In this document: positions 7,560-15,925 of the stretch, piece after piece
Position numbering within the stretch: the first letter of the stretch is position 1
Layout of the letters: every line of letters starts with the position of its first letter
NCBI GenBank assembly: GCA_900769345.1
Contig: CAAGGJ010000125.1
Span: 1 to 27,708 of the forward strand
Direction of reading: 5' to 3'
DNA length: 27,708 bases
From: Bacteroidales bacterium
GTDB taxonomy: Bacteria > Bacteroidota > Bacteroidia > Bacteroidales > Muribaculaceae
Notes under the pieces: generated by a model
Databases searched by the model: none
Told to the model about the DNA's origin: nothing
What the model saw: only the letters and a program-made list of their open reading frames with translations
Made by a program: the position numbers and the translations under genes

Positions 7560-9239
7560 ATGCAAAGCGACAAACCAATAATCTATCAACTCTTTCCTCG
7601 TCTCTACACCAACACTTGTGAACACTGCGTCGCCAACGGCGATATCACCACCAACGGCGTAGGAAAAATGAATGAGATAGACGATGTGGTACTTGCCTCC
7701 ATCAAGAAACTCGGAATCACTCATATGTGGTATACCGGCGTTATCGAACACGCCCAAGCCACCACCTATCCCGGCATCTCACGCGACAATCCCCATGTGG
7801 TGAAAGGTAAAGCCGGATCTCCATACGCTATTAAGGACTACTACGATATCGACCCAGATATCGCAGTCGACGTCGACAATCGCTTGGGCGAATTTCGCTC
7901 GCTTGTGGAGCGCACCCATCGTGCCGGAATGAAAGTAATCATCGACTTCGTGCCCAATCACGTGGCTCGCCACTATCACTCCGATGCCAAGCCCGAAGGC
8001 ATCACCGATTTCGGTGCTAACGACGACTGCACTCAAGTGTTCAGCCCAAGCAACAATTTCTACTACATCCAAGAGCCTTTTGCTCCACATATCGACCTCG
8101 GCGAAGGCGACGACCGCTACACCGAACAGCCCGCCAAAGCCACCGGCAACGACTGCTTCTCGGCACACCCTAACATCAACGACTGGTATGAAACCGTGAA
8201 GCTCAACTACGGCATCAACTATGCCAACCACACTTGGCACTTCTCGCCCATCCCCGACACATGGCAAAAAATGCGTCATATCATAGAATATTGGATAGAA
8301 CAGGGTGTCGACGGTTTTAGATGCGACATGGCATTTATGGTGCCCGTGGAATTTTGGAACTGGATGATTCCTCAAGTCAAAGAAAAGCACCCCGATGTGA
8401 TTTTCATTGCCGAAATCTACGATTGCCACATCTATCGCCAATATCTCTTCGATGGACATTTCGACTATCTTTACGATAAAGTCAATCTCTACGACACCTT
8501 GCGCGGCATCACTTGCGGATTTGCATCTGCTGCCCTTATCACCCACTGCTGGCACGTGACTGAAGGAATAAGCCACCGCATGCTCAACTTCCTGGAGAAT
8601 CACGATGAGCAACGCATAGCCTCACCACAGTTTGCCGGCGATGCTTTTAAGGGCATTCCAGCTCTTATCTTGAGCGCCACCATCTCCACCGGCCCATATA
8701 TGATATATGCCGGACAAGAACTTGGCGAACGAGCCGCCGATGCCGAAGGGTTTAGCGGTATGGACGGCAGAACCACCATTTTCGACTATTGGAGCGTGCC
8801 TTCTATACGCCGCTGGTATAACGGCGGTGCTTGCAACGGCAAAAAGTCGACCAAAGAGGAAAAAGAGATTCGCAAAATCTACGCCAAGGTGCTCAATATG
8901 TGCAACAAAGAAAAAGCCATAAGTCAAGGCGGATTTTTCGACCTTATGTATGTCAATTACAATAACCTCGATGCAAGTCGCCAATTTGCCTACTTGCGTC
9001 ACACAGGCTGCGAGGTGCTTTTGGCAGTAGTCAACTTCGCTCAAGAGCCTGCCGAGATAAAAATCGCCATCCCGGAGCACGCATTTGGCTGCACACCACT
9101 CACCGAGGGCACCCACGAAGCTAAAGAACTGATTCACAACATCAAAGGCACGTTCAAGATCAAAGCCGACACACCATTCGACATCAGCATTCCCGCCTCC
9201 GACGCAGTGATATGGAAATTTATAATCAAAAACAAATAA
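7560..9239 (+). CDS. GH13 family alpha-amylase-like glycosidase
   Basis: Cytoplasmic alpha-glucan-active enzyme (hydrolase or transglycosidase) of 559 residues with no signal peptide. The (beta/alpha)8 barrel shows all four GH13 regions: region I DFVPNH (129-134), region II DGFRCDMAF with nucleophile Asp256, region III FIAEIYD with acid/base Glu285, and region IV NFLENHDEQR with Asp349. A beta-sandwich C-terminal domain runs from about 460. The exact specificity (maltodextrin hydrolase, glucanotransferase or other) cannot be set from sequence. The gene is monocistronic, with its own promoter, and has no other starch-utilisation gene beside it. The start at 7560 gives IIYQLFPRLY, the usual opening strand of the barrel. 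Confidence 0.93.
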   Translation: MQSDKPIIYQLFPRLYTNTCEHCVANGDITTNGVGKMNEIDDVVLASIKKLGITHMWYTGVIEHAQATTYPGISRDNPHVVKGKAGSPYAIKDYYDIDPDIAVDVDNRLGEFRSLVERTHRAGMKVIIDFVPNHVARHYHSDAKPEGITDFGANDDCTQVFSPSNNFYYIQEPFAPHIDLGEGDDRYTEQPAKATGNDCFSAHPNINDWYETVKLNYGINYANHTWHFSPIPDTWQKMRHIIEYWIEQGVDGFRCDMAFMVPVEFWNWMIPQVKEKHPDVIFIAEIYDCHIYRQYLFDGHFDYLYDKVNLYDTLRGITCGFASAALITHCWHVTEGISHRMLNFLENHDEQRIASPQFAGDAFKGIPALILSATISTGPYMIYAGQELGERAADAEGFSGMDGRTTIFDYWSVPSIRRWYNGGACNGKKSTKEEKEIRKIYAKVLNMCNKEKAISQGGFFDLMYVNYNNLDASRQFAYLRHTGCEVLLAVVNFAQEPAEIKIAIPEHAFGCTPLTEGTHEAKELIHNIKGTFKIKADTPFDISIPASDAVIWKFIIKNK

Positions 9240-9294
9240 CTTGCCCACTCTAAAAATTTCATCAATAAAGTAGGCACAAAACAATAATAATAGT

Positions 9295-9302
9295 TAACTT
9301 TG
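9295..9302 (+). promoter_or_regulatory. -7 promoter box of prs
   Basis: TAACTTTG fits the Bacteroidota -7 consensus exactly and lies 31 nt before the prs start codon. No -33 TTTG is visible at the right distance. Confidence 0.6.
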
Positions 9303-9332
9303 CATATTGTTTAATTAGCCACAAATACTTAT

Positions 9333-10277
9333 ATGAACAGTCAATCAGCTCCCTTTAAGATTGTAACGGGCACAAGATCCCGTTATCTTGCAGAGGAAAT
9401 TGCAAAAAACTTAGGTGTTGAACTCGGAAAAATGAACATTCAATATTTCGCCGACGGCGAATTTGAAGTTTGTTTCGAAGAGCCAATTCGCGGTTGTGAA
9501 GTATTCATCGTTCAATCCACATTCCCTAACAGCGACAACTTGATGGAACTGCTCCTTATGATCGACGCCGCCAAGCGTGCTTCGGCCAAGTCGATTGTAG
9601 CAGTAATTCCTTATTTCGGTTGGGCTCGCCAGGACCGCAAGGACAAACCACGTGTTTCGATAGCCGCTAAGCTCGTTGCCGACTTGCTCGTAGCAGCCGG
9701 TGTGAACCGAATCATCACTATGGACCTTCATGCCGACCAAATTCAAGGCTTCTTCAACATCCCGGTTGACCACCTTTACGCTTCTTCGGTGTTCATCCCT
9801 TACATCCAGTCACTCAATCTAAAAGATTTGGTAATCGCATCGCCCGACGTTGGTGGCGCCAAGCGTGCCAACAGCTATGCTAAATTCCTCGGCACTCCTC
9901 TTGTACTCTGCCACAAGCAGCGCGCCAAGGCAAATGTTGTGGAAAGCATGACTATAATCGGCGATGTTAAAGACAAAGACGTTATCCTAATCGATGACAT
10001 GGTCGACACAGCCGGTACCATCTGCAAGGCAGCCAATCTCATGAAGGAAAATGGTGCTCGCACCGTGAGAGCATTGGCTTCACACGCCATTATGAGCGAC
10101 CCTGCCACTCAACGCGTTACCGATAGCAGCCTCAGCGAAATGATTTTCTCTAACTCTATCCCTTACACCAAGGGCTGCGAGAAGGTTACTATCATCTCTA
10201 TCGCCGGCATTTTTGCCGAAACCATCCTTCGCGTGCATAACAATATTTCGATCAGCGACCAATACTTGGTAAAGTAA
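9333..10277 (+). CDS. prs: Ribose-phosphate pyrophosphokinase (PRPP synthase)
   Basis: Makes 5-phosphoribosyl 1-pyrophosphate from ribose 5-phosphate and ATP, feeding purine, pyrimidine, NAD, His and Trp synthesis. The 314 residues match class I enzymes. The ATP/flexible-loop region is VIPYFGWARQDRKDKPR (91-107). The signature DLHADQIQGFF is at 131-141, and the PRPP/ribose-phosphate loop DDMVDTAGT is at 221-229. The N-terminal FADGEFEV motif (about 39-46) is also present. The gene appears monocistronic, with a -7 box upstream and a long hairpin downstream. The start at 9333 is followed by a short extension (MNSQSAPF) before the first strand, as is common in this phylum. Confidence 0.98.
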   Translation: MNSQSAPFKIVTGTRSRYLAEEIAKNLGVELGKMNIQYFADGEFEVCFEEPIRGCEVFIVQSTFPNSDNLMELLLMIDAAKRASAKSIVAVIPYFGWARQDRKDKPRVSIAAKLVADLLVAAGVNRIITMDLHADQIQGFFNIPVDHLYASSVFIPYIQSLNLKDLVIASPDVGGAKRANSYAKFLGTPLVLCHKQRAKANVVESMTIIGDVKDKDVILIDDMVDTAGTICKAANLMKENGARTVRALASHAIMSDPATQRVTDSSLSEMIFSNSIPYTKGCEKVTIISIAGIFAETILRVHNNISISDQYLVK

Positions 10278-10311
10278 TCAATCGCCGATTGCAAATTACA
10301 TAACTTTTTTT

Positions 10312-10364
10312 CAAGGAGGCACCAACAGTCGCACTCAATGCGAGCCACGTTGCGTGCCTCCTTG
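10312..10364 (+). terminator. Long branched hairpin after prs, possible terminator
   Basis: Perfect 11-bp outer arms CAAGGAGGCAC (10312-10322) and GTGCCTCCTTG (10354-10364) enclose a second small hairpin (TCGCA/TGCGA). The element starts 35 nt past the prs stop. The T run is upstream rather than downstream of the stem, so this is not a textbook intrinsic terminator; a processing or stability element is also possible. Confidence 0.5.
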
Positions 10365-10462
10365 ATTGCGTTATTTCAGCACCATTCCAATCGCACCGTG
10401 CGCCTATGATGCCCCAAATATGCCCAAAATGAGCCAATTATGGCGCAATTGCCCTGATTTGT

Positions 10463-10493
10463 TTTGCCGACTCAATATTTTTCACTAATTTTG
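10463..10493 (+). promoter_or_regulatory. Bacteroidota-type promoter of the Crp/Fnr-like gene
   Basis: TTTG (10463-10466), a 19-nt spacer and TAATTTTG (10486-10493) match the full consensus. The start codon at 10522 implies a short leader of roughly 20 nt. A palindromic TGTTTTAAAACA immediately downstream (about 10496-10507) could be an operator. Confidence 0.8.
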
Positions 10494-10521
10494 TATGTTT
10501 TAAAACATAATTTTATAGCAG

Positions 10522-11223
10522 ATGGTCAAAAAAAGTCAACTTGAGCAGATAACGCACGAAGACTTAAAAGAATTGTGGGACATCTTGACGCCCGAGGAAA
10601 AAAAGAAAGTGGGCGACGCTTTTGTGGTAAAGCAATTCAAGAAAAATCAGATTATTTATGCCGAGCACGACACCCCCGAATACCTCTATTGCCTGCTCAC
10701 CGGCAAGGCTAAGATGTATAAAGACGGCATAGGCGGACGACAGCAGATATTACGTCTCTATCGCCCTATTCAATATTTCGGCTACCGCGCATATTTTGCA
10801 GGCGAGCCCTATGTGTCGAGCGTTGCTGCCGTTGAAGCCGCCACCATTGGCATGATTCCAATGGATTTGGTTAAAGAAATCATCGACGAAAACCGCCAAG
10901 TGGCATGGTTCTTCATACACGAACTATCTCGCAATCTGGGCGGTTCTGACACCAAGATTGTAAACCTCACTCAGAAGCATATTCGCGGACGCCTCGCCGA
11001 AGCCCTCATTTTGCTCGTCGACAACTACGGCCTTGAAGACGACGGCGAAACCCTCAACATATATATGGCACGCGAGGACATCGCAAACCTCTCGAATATG
11101 ACCACTTCCAACGCCATCCGCACCCTTTCGGCGTTTACAACCGAAAAAATTATCACCGTCGACGGTCGTAGAATTAAGATTCTCGACTACAACACGCTCA
11201 AGAAAATCAGCAAATTCGGTTAA
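10522..11223 (+). CDS. Crp/Fnr family transcriptional regulator
   Basis: DNA-binding regulator of 233 residues. The N-terminal cyclic-nucleotide-binding-like beta-barrel spans about 25-120 and includes IIYAEHDTPEYLYCLLTGKA. A long dimerisation helix covers about 120-165, followed by a C-terminal winged helix at about 183-221 (REDIANLSNMTTSNAIRTL as the HTH). The segment where cAMP-binding homologues have the phosphate-cassette Arg reads GEPYVSSVAAVEA, with no Arg, so cAMP binding is doubtful. There is no Cys cluster for an Fnr-type iron-sulfur site. The ligand and regulon are unknown. It probably shares a transcript with the DUF4924 gene 31 nt downstream. A palindrome at its own promoter would be compatible with autoregulation, but this is inference. 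Confidence 0.92.
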   Translation: MVKKSQLEQITHEDLKELWDILTPEEKKKVGDAFVVKQFKKNQIIYAEHDTPEYLYCLLTGKAKMYKDGIGGRQQILRLYRPIQYFGYRAYFAGEPYVSSVAAVEAATIGMIPMDLVKEIIDENRQVAWFFIHELSRNLGGSDTKIVNLTQKHIRGRLAEALILLVDNYGLEDDGETLNIYMAREDIANLSNMTTSNAIRTLSAFTTEKIITVDGRRIKILDYNTLKKISKFG

Positions 11224-11254
11224 CCGCTACATTCATATCCACACGCTCCCAATT

Positions 11255-11830
11255 ATGTTTATAGCAAAACAAAAACGCAAAGAAAATATAGCCGAATACC
11301 TCCTCTACATGTGGCAAGTGGAGGATATGATTCGGTCGATGAACTGCGATATACAGCTCATCGACAACAATATAGTGTCGCAATACCCGGCTGAGCAACA
11401 AGCCACGGTGCACGAATGGTGGGACAGCTTGCTAACCATGATGCAACTCGAAAACAAAAAGACCGAAGGTCATCTGCAAATCAACAACAACATTTTGCTT
11501 ATGCTCACCGAGGTGCATCTCGAACTACTCAAATCGAGCAAATTCCCCGAATATGGCGCCGAATTCTATCGCACTCTCCCATTCATCGTAGAACTCCGAG
11601 CCAAGTCGGGCAACAAAACCGGGGAACTCGAGACCTGCTTCAATGCACTCTACGGCACACTGATGCTGCGTCTGCAAGGCAAAGAAATCACCCCAGGCAC
11701 TCAAGCTGCCATCAAGCAGATTTCACACTTCCTTGCCATGCTCGCCGCCTTCTTCAAAAAGAACGAAGAAAAACCGCTCTTCGACGATGACGACGATGAC
11801 AACGACAACAATGCCCTCAAAGGCAAATAA
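11255..11830 (+). CDS. DUF4924 family protein of unknown function
   Basis: I recognise the sequence pattern (MFIAKQKRKENIAEYLLYMWQVEDMIR, written here as its first part KRKENIAEYLLYMWQVED) as the Bacteroidota-restricted DUF4924 family, whose function is not known to me. The 191 residues are mostly alpha-helical, with conserved blocks GHLQINNNILLMLTEVHLEL and YRTLPFIVELRAKSG. There is no signal peptide or membrane segment, so it should be cytoplasmic. The C-terminus ends in a run of Asp/Asn (FDDDDDDNDNN) that looks like a disordered acidic tail. It follows the Crp/Fnr-like regulator by 31 nt and probably belongs to its transcript. Confidence 0.82.
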   Translation: MFIAKQKRKENIAEYLLYMWQVEDMIRSMNCDIQLIDNNIVSQYPAEQQATVHEWWDSLLTMMQLENKKTEGHLQINNNILLMLTEVHLELLKSSKFPEYGAEFYRTLPFIVELRAKSGNKTGELETCFNALYGTLMLRLQGKEITPGTQAAIKQISHFLAMLAAFFKKNEEKPLFDDDDDDNDNNALKGK

Positions 11831-11915
11831 TCCGGCTCTCAGCGCACAACAGCACTGCAGCACAATGATACTGAAATAACTATAATTTTTTCACACTATA
11901 ACAATTATCACAACT

Positions 11916-13496
11916 GTGGCAAACCTATCAAGCGAAATATCCAAGCGACGCACATTCGCCATTATCTCTCACCCCGATGCCGGTAAGACCACCCTTACCG
12001 AAAAACTCCTCCTCTTCGGTGGAGCCATTCACGTGGCAGGTGCCGTAAAATCGAACAAAATACGCAAAACCGCCACTTCCGACTGGATGGAAATCGAAAA
12101 GCAACGCGGTATCTCCGTAGCTACTTCGGTTATGGGATTTAATTACGGCGACTACAAAATCAATATCCTCGACACCCCGGGTCACCAAGACTTCGCCGAA
12201 GACACCTATCGCACGCTCACAGCCGTGGATAGCGTTATCATAGTGGTCGACGTGGCTAAAGGTGTGGAGCAACAGACACGAAAACTCATGGAAGTGTGCC
12301 GCATGCGCAACACCCCTGTGATAATCTTCGTCAATAAGCTCGACCGCGAAGGACGCGACCCGTTCGACATCCTCGACGAACTCGAATCGGAATTGAAAAT
12401 CAACGTACGCCCACTCAGCTGGCCAATCAACATCGGAGCCAAATTTAAAGGCGTTTACAATATCTACGAACACGGCCTCGACCTCTTTCAGCCCGACAAG
12501 CAGAAAGTGACCGAACGCGTGGAAATCAAAGACCTCAACGATCCCCTCGTGAACCAGACCATAGGCGAAACCGATGCCAACAAACTTCGCGAAGACCTCG
12601 AACTCGTGGAAGGCGTATACCCCGAATTCGACGTCAACACCTATCTCGACGGCAAAGTGGCACCCGTGTTCTTCGGCTCGGCACTCAACACATTCGGCGT
12701 GAAAGAGCTACTCGACTGCTTTGTGCGCATAGCACCCTCACCTCGCCCAATTCAAGCCGAAGAACGCCTCGTTAATCCCGAAGAAGAAGCATTCTCAGGC
12801 TTCGTATTCAAAATTCATGCCAATATGGACCCCAATCACCGCAGTTGTATAGCATTCGTGAAAGTCTGCTCAGGAGTATTCCGCCGAAATGCCAACTATA
12901 AGCACATGCGCAGCGGAAAACTCATGAAATTCTCCGCTCCTACAGCATTTATGGCGCAAAAGAAAGACGTGGTCGACGAAGCATATCCAGGCGACATCAT
13001 CGGTATCCCCGACACCGGAAACTTCAAGATTGGCGACACCCTTACCGAAGGCGAAGACCTACACTACAAAGGACTTCCAAGCTTCTCGCCCGAAATGTTT
13101 AAATACATCGAGAATAGCGACCCCATGAAGACCAAGCAACTCAACAAGGGCGTGGAACAACTTATGGACGAAGGCGTGGCACAGCTCTTTATCAACCAAT
13201 TTAATGGTCGCAAGATAATCGGCACCGTAGGACAACTGCAATTCGAAGTAATTCAATACCGCTTGCTTCACGAATACGGCGCACAATGCCGTTGGGAACC
13301 GCTCCGACTCTACAAAGCATGCTGGATAGAAAGCGACGACGAAGCCGCACTCAAAGCATTTAAAACACGCAAACACCAATTCATGGCTGTAGACCGCGAC
13401 GGCCGCGACGTCTTCCTCGCCGACTCCGGCTACGTCCTGCAAATGGCTCAATCCGACTTCCCAAAAATCAAGTTCCACTTTACCAGCGAATTTTGA
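11916..13496 (+). CDS. prfC: Peptide chain release factor 3 (RF3), GTG start
   Basis: GTPase that removes RF1/RF2 from the ribosome after peptide release. The 526 residues match bacterial RF3. The G domain has HPDAGKTT (19-26), DTPGHQDF (86-93) and NKLDREG (140-146). The switch region contains MEIEKQRGISVATSV, typical of the EF-G/RF3 group. Domains II and III follow, with GQLQFEVIQYRL near the C-terminal third, a signature that separates RF3 from EF-G. The start codon is GTG at 11916; it gives the expected N-terminus ANLSSEISKRRTFAIISHPD. The gene is closed by a strong terminator at 13515-13550. No clear promoter is visible in the 85-nt upstream gap, so it could be read from the preceding operon. 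Confidence 0.98.
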   Translation: MANLSSEISKRRTFAIISHPDAGKTTLTEKLLLFGGAIHVAGAVKSNKIRKTATSDWMEIEKQRGISVATSVMGFNYGDYKINILDTPGHQDFAEDTYRTLTAVDSVIIVVDVAKGVEQQTRKLMEVCRMRNTPVIIFVNKLDREGRDPFDILDELESELKINVRPLSWPINIGAKFKGVYNIYEHGLDLFQPDKQKVTERVEIKDLNDPLVNQTIGETDANKLREDLELVEGVYPEFDVNTYLDGKVAPVFFGSALNTFGVKELLDCFVRIAPSPRPIQAEERLVNPEEEAFSGFVFKIHANMDPNHRSCIAFVKVCSGVFRRNANYKHMRSGKLMKFSAPTAFMAQKKDVVDEAYPGDIIGIPDTGNFKIGDTLTEGEDLHYKGLPSFSPEMFKYIENSDPMKTKQLNKGVEQLMDEGVAQLFINQFNGRKIIGTVGQLQFEVIQYRLLHEYGAQCRWEPLRLYKACWIESDDEAALKAFKTRKHQFMAVDRDGRDVFLADSGYVLQMAQSDFPKIKFHFTSEF

Positions 13497-13514
13497 TTAC
13501 TCCAATTAGAACAC

Positions 13515-13550
13515 GATTGGCACCTTTTTTCAGGTGCCGATTTTGTTTTT
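13515..13550 (+). terminator. Rho-independent terminator of prfC
   Basis: A stem with core GGCACC (13519-13524) and GGTGCC (13533-13538) is extended by A/T pairs and closes an 8-nt loop. It is followed by TTTTGTTTTT. It begins 19 nt past the prfC stop. Confidence 0.92.
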
Positions 13551-13563
13551 ATTACTACCAAAA

Positions 13564-13595
13564 TTTGTAGTAGCCGTAAGGTTGGATTATCTTTG
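13564..13595 (+). promoter_or_regulatory. Bacteroidota-type promoter of the amgK/rapZ-murU operon
   Basis: TTTG (13564-13567), a 20-nt spacer and TATCTTTG (13588-13595) match the consensus fully. The start point would be near 13600, leaving a leader of about 25 nt before ATG 13625. Confidence 0.85.
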
Positions 13596-13624
13596 CAAAA
13601 TATTATATTATCCTTGTGAATATT

Positions 13625-15055
13625 ATGAGTCAAGAAGTATTAAAAGAATTATACAAGAATTACACCGGACAAGATTGTAATAACATCATAGAATTGCCCT
13701 CGTCGGGGTCGAACAGACGTTATTTTCGCCTCTCGGGCGAGCCTTCGCTTATAGGTGCCATAGGCAACAACCCTCTTGAAAATGAGGCTTTCCTTTATAT
13801 GGACGAGCATTTTTATGCCAAAGGGCTCAATGTACCTAAGGTTGTGGCTATCAGCGACGACCGCATGTGCTATCTGCAGGAAGACCTCGGCGATGTGTCG
13901 CTATTCTCCTCGATTGTAAAGGGACGCCTAACACGCGTATTCAGCGAAGAAGAGAAGGACCTTATTCGTCAAACCATACGCCTGCTGCCCGAAATGCAGT
14001 TTAAGGGCGCCGAAGGTATGGATTTCTCGAAATGCCACCCGGCAAGCGAGTTTACCTCTCGTTCTATCCTTTGGGACCTCAATTACTTTAAATACTGCTT
14101 TCTGAAAGCCACCGGACTGGAATTTGACGAAGACAAACTCGAGGACGATTTTCAGACTATGAGCAATCTGCTGCTGAAATCGTCGAGCAACACCTTTATG
14201 TATCGCGATTTTCAGTCGCGCAATGTGATGATTAAAGACGGCAAGCCGTGGTTTATCGATTTTCAAGGCGGTCGCAAGGGGCCATTCTACTACGATGTAG
14301 CATCGTTCTTGTGGCAAGCTAAAGCAAATTTTCCCGATAGCCTGCGCCAAGAGTTTGTAGCTGACTATATCGACGCCTTGCGCAAATATCAACCTGTCGA
14401 CGCCGATGAGTTTAACGCCCAATTGCGCCATTTTGTGCTATTCCGCACTTTGCAAGTGCTCGGAGCCTATGGATTTAGGGGTTACTTTGAGAAAAAGCCT
14501 CACTTTATGCAGAGTGTGCCTTTCGCTATCGCCAACTTGCGTCAACTCCTCACCACACCATACCATGAATATCCCTATTTAACCAAAATTTTAAACGAAC
14601 TTGTAAATATGAAACAATTTACCGACGAACTCGAGAAACACACTCTTACAGTGAAAGTGATGAGTTTTGCCTACAAGAAAGGCATTCCTAACGACACCAC
14701 CGGCAACGGCGGCGGATTTACTTTCGACTGCCGCGCTATCAATAATCCGGGCAAATATGACCGTTACAAACCATACACCGGTCTCGATGCAAAGGTGATA
14801 GAGTTTCTCGAAAAAGAGAGCGAAGTGGGCTCTTTCCTCGACCACGCTTATGCCCTTGTAGATGCTTCGGTGAAGCGATATATAGAACGTGGATTCACTA
14901 ATCTTATGGTGTGCTTCGGTTGCACAGGTGGTCAACACCGCTCAGTGTATTGCGCTCAGCATATGGCCGAACACATAAACCAAAAGTTTAATGTTAAAGT
15001 AGAACTCGTTCACCGTGAGCAAAATATAGAACAAACATTTCACGTGAAGAAATGA
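13625..15055 (+). CDS. amgK: AmgK-like amino-sugar kinase fused to RapZ C-terminal domain
   Basis: Probable anomeric MurNAc/GlcNAc 1-kinase with an appended sensor domain. Residues 1 to about 325 form an aminoglycoside-phosphotransferase fold. The catalytic loop is YRDFQSRNVM (Asp195) and the metal motif is FIDFQGG with Asp212, followed by GPFYYDVASFLW, as in AmgK of the Pseudomonas recycling pathway. Residues about 340-476 align with the C-terminal half of RNase adapter RapZ: FAYKKGIP, FDCRAINNP, TGLDAKVIEFL and GCTGGQHRSV (432-441). In E. coli this half binds glucosamine-6-phosphate. The N-terminal P-loop ATPase half of RapZ is absent. The stop overlaps the MurU-like gene by 4 nt (ATGA). 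A GTG at 13616 is in frame, but the ATG at 13625 was preferred. Substrate is inferred, not shown. Confidence 0.88.
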   Translation: MSQEVLKELYKNYTGQDCNNIIELPSSGSNRRYFRLSGEPSLIGAIGNNPLENEAFLYMDEHFYAKGLNVPKVVAISDDRMCYLQEDLGDVSLFSSIVKGRLTRVFSEEEKDLIRQTIRLLPEMQFKGAEGMDFSKCHPASEFTSRSILWDLNYFKYCFLKATGLEFDEDKLEDDFQTMSNLLLKSSSNTFMYRDFQSRNVMIKDGKPWFIDFQGGRKGPFYYDVASFLWQAKANFPDSLRQEFVADYIDALRKYQPVDADEFNAQLRHFVLFRTLQVLGAYGFRGYFEKKPHFMQSVPFAIANLRQLLTTPYHEYPYLTKILNELVNMKQFTDELEKHTLTVKVMSFAYKKGIPNDTTGNGGGFTFDCRAINNPGKYDRYKPYTGLDAKVIEFLEKESEVGSFLDHAYALVDASVKRYIERGFTNLMVCFGCTGGQHRSVYCAQHMAEHINQKFNVKVELVHREQNIEQTFHVKK

Positions 15056-15789
15056 AAGCAATAGTATTTGCAGCCGGACTTGGCACTCGCTTGCGACCAC
15101 TCACCGACCACACTCCCAAAGCGCTCGTCAAACTCGCCGGAGTGACTATGCTCGAGCGAGTAATTCACAACATTATAGCTTGTGGCATTACCGACATAGT
15201 GGTGAATGTGCATCATTTCGGCAATCAAATTATAGATTTTCTCAACGAGAAGCAAAATTTCGGTGTAAACATCACCATTAGCGACGAGCGCGATTTGCTG
15301 CTCGATACCGGAGGTGGAATACTCAAAGCCCGGCATCTGCTCGATGGCGACGAGCCATTTTTAGCGCATAATGCCGACATTCTAACCGATTTAAACCTCG
15401 CCGATATGATTCACGCCCACAAGGCAAGCGGAGCTGATGTCACATTGCTTGCCAAGCATCGCAGCACTCAGCGCTACCTCGTGTTCGGGCCTGATAATCG
15501 CATGGCGGGATGGACCAACATTGCCACCGGTGAGGTAAAACCCGCCGACTTGTCAGTGACTACCGACCATACACTTATGGCATTTGGTGGAGTGCATATC
15601 ATCTCACCGAGCATTTTCAAGAGTCTCGCCGAGTTTACAAGCGAACCAAAGTTCTCTATTATGCAATACTACATAGCCGCTTGCCGAGATATTCATATAG
15701 TTGGTTACAACCCCGATGGCTATCATTGGTTTGATATAGGCAAAATTGAGACACTCAACCAAGCCGAAAACTTTCTCCTCAATCATTGA
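15052..15789 (+). CDS. murU: MurU-like sugar-1-phosphate nucleotidyltransferase
   Basis: Probable MurNAc-1-phosphate uridylyltransferase producing UDP-MurNAc, bypassing de novo MurA/MurB synthesis. The 245-residue Rossmann-type fold opens with the nucleotide loop FAAGLGTRLRPLT (6-18) and the lysine motif TPKALVKLAG (21-30). It continues with LLDTGGGI (83-90) and the metal-binding HNADI (106-110), then WFDIGKIETL near the C-terminus. The lack of a left-handed beta-helix rules out a GlmU-type bifunctional enzyme. Glucose- or mannose-1-phosphate substrates cannot be excluded on sequence alone. The 4-nt overlap with the AmgK-like kinase, which would supply the sugar-1-phosphate, is the main reason for the MurU name. 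Confidence 0.85.
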   Translation: MKAIVFAAGLGTRLRPLTDHTPKALVKLAGVTMLERVIHNIIACGITDIVVNVHHFGNQIIDFLNEKQNFGVNITISDERDLLLDTGGGILKARHLLDGDEPFLAHNADILTDLNLADMIHAHKASGADVTLLAKHRSTQRYLVFGPDNRMAGWTNIATGEVKPADLSVTTDHTLMAFGGVHIISPSIFKSLAEFTSEPKFSIMQYYIAACRDIHIVGYNPDGYHWFDIGKIETLNQAENFLLNH

Positions 15790-15837
15790 GAATCCACAAT
15801 TCCATAAGCAATAACAGCAAACTCAAGCTGTCAACAT

Positions 15838-15873
15838 AAACGGCGCGCTGCGATATTAAGCAACGCGCCGTTT
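15838..15873. terminator. Terminator between convergent murU and GH9-CE4 genes
   Basis: Perfect 10-bp arms AAACGGCGCG (15838-15847) and CGCGCCGTTT (15864-15873) are followed on the plus strand by TGTTTTAT. It is 48 nt past the murU stop and 52 nt past the stop of the convergent gene, so it probably serves both directions, best on the plus strand. Confidence 0.85.
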
Positions 15874-15925
15874 GTTTTATCAAATTACTCGATATTTTTT
15901 ACTAAATCAGAATAAAGTTAAGGCA

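Noticed and set aside
13616..13624. GTG start for the kinase-RapZ fusion
   Set aside because: In frame and possible, but the ATG 9 nt downstream gives a normal start with similar leader length; kept only as an alternative.
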